Part shown: piece by piece, positions 34,288 to 34,515 of the stretch
Layout: every line of letters starts with the position of its first letter
Position numbering within the stretch: the stretch's first letter is position 1
Source of the DNA: Gordonia sp. (in: high G+C Gram-positive bacteria)
Lineage (GTDB): Bacteria; Actinomycetota; Actinomycetes; Mycobacteriales; Mycobacteriaceae
Length of the DNA stretch: 34,515 bases
Direction of reading: 5' to 3'
NCBI RefSeq assembly: GCF_012515855.1
Contig: NZ_JAAYXO010000221.1
Location: 1 to 34,515, forward strand
Notes under the pieces: generated by a model
Told to the model about the DNA's origin: nothing
Databases searched by the model: none
The model's input: the letters and a program-made list of their open reading frames with translations, nothing else
Program-made: the position numbers and the translations under genes

Positions 34288-34515
34288 ATGAGTCAGCAAG
34301 AAGTTCAGCCTCAGCGCCGCTCCCGACGTGAGCTCGCGCTCAACGTCGGTGCGGTGCTGGGCCTGATGTGCATCGTCGCAGCCATCGCCTCGATGCTGTT
34401 CGGCATCACGCCGCTGGTGTTCCGGTCGGGCTCCATGTCGCCGGAGATTCCCACCGGGTCCCTCGCGATCGCCCGCACAGTGGACGCACAGGATCTCCGC
34501 GTCGGCGACGTGGTC
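34288..34515 (+). CDS. Second SipW-like signal peptidase, N-terminal part, cut by window edge
   Basis: Only about 76 residues are present before the right edge. They show a basic n-region (PQRRSRREL), a membrane segment (about residues 18-45) and the catalytic Ser49 in SGSMSPEIPTG, the same type of motif as the enzyme at 32578. It begins 7 nt after the stop of exported protein 3. The remaining catalytic residues are outside the window, so S26B membership is inferred from the Ser motif and the neighbours. Confidence 0.85.
   Translation, partial: MSQQEVQPQRRSRRELALNVGAVLGLMCIVAAIASMLFGITPLVFRSGSMSPEIPTGSLAIARTVDAQDLRVGDVV

Overview
The window is high-GC actinobacterial DNA. It carries a mycobactin-type siderophore cluster, a dnaK-grpE-dnaJ-hspR heat-shock operon with HAIR sites, IdeR-like iron boxes, a KstR-like box and SipW-type signal peptidases. 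Together these point to a mycolic-acid-containing actinomycete; Gordonia or a close relative is my best inference, not proven from sequence alone. No rRNA, tRNA, CRISPR array, prophage or transposase gene was seen.

Region 1 (1-11867) is a salicylate-capped mycobactin-like locus. A minus-strand operon runs mbtI-mbtB-mbtG-mbtK-mbtT, then a 397-nt repeat-filled gap, then mbtC-mbtD (mbtD runs off the left edge). mbtA diverges on the plus strand. The 104-nt mbtI/mbtA gap holds two iron boxes. MbtI makes salicylate, MbtA activates it, MbtB joins it to Ser/Thr and cyclises, MbtC/D add the polyketide unit, MbtG hydroxylates and MbtK acylates the lysine side chain, and MbtT is a separate thioesterase.

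Region 2 (11868-17500) is a mixed set: a TetR regulator, a two-domain mercaptopyruvate-type sulfurtransferase, an SDR oxidoreductase under a KstR-like palindrome, an amidohydrolase, a type II flavohemoglobin-like protein and a DoxX-like membrane protein.

Region 3 (17593-25730) is the most interesting block. An RpiR/SIS regulator diverges from an eight-gene plus-strand cluster: Rieske oxygenase alpha and beta, a 98-aa unknown protein, a class I glutamine amidotransferase (GATase)-like protein, a glutamine-synthetase-like ligase, a [2Fe-2S] ferredoxin, a ferredoxin reductase and a second GATase-like protein. The set matches the logic of aniline dioxygenase systems (gamma-glutamylation of an amine, then oxygenation), but with a different gene order, a stand-alone electron-transfer chain, two GATases and an extra small protein.

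Region 4 (25916-30308) is the dnaK-grpE-dnaJ-hspR operon on the minus strand, ending at a strong hairpin shared with region 3. Two HAIR operators lie upstream of dnaK.

Region 5 (30669-34515) is a cell-surface export locus: a Gly-rich secreted protein, three small proteins with TasA/CalY-like alternate signal sequences, and two SipW-like signal peptidases (the second cut by the window edge).

Four copies of a roughly 108-bp intergenic palindromic element occur at three places (2211-2564, 13478-13588, 25775-25880). An unrelated long inverted repeat is at 17015-17089.
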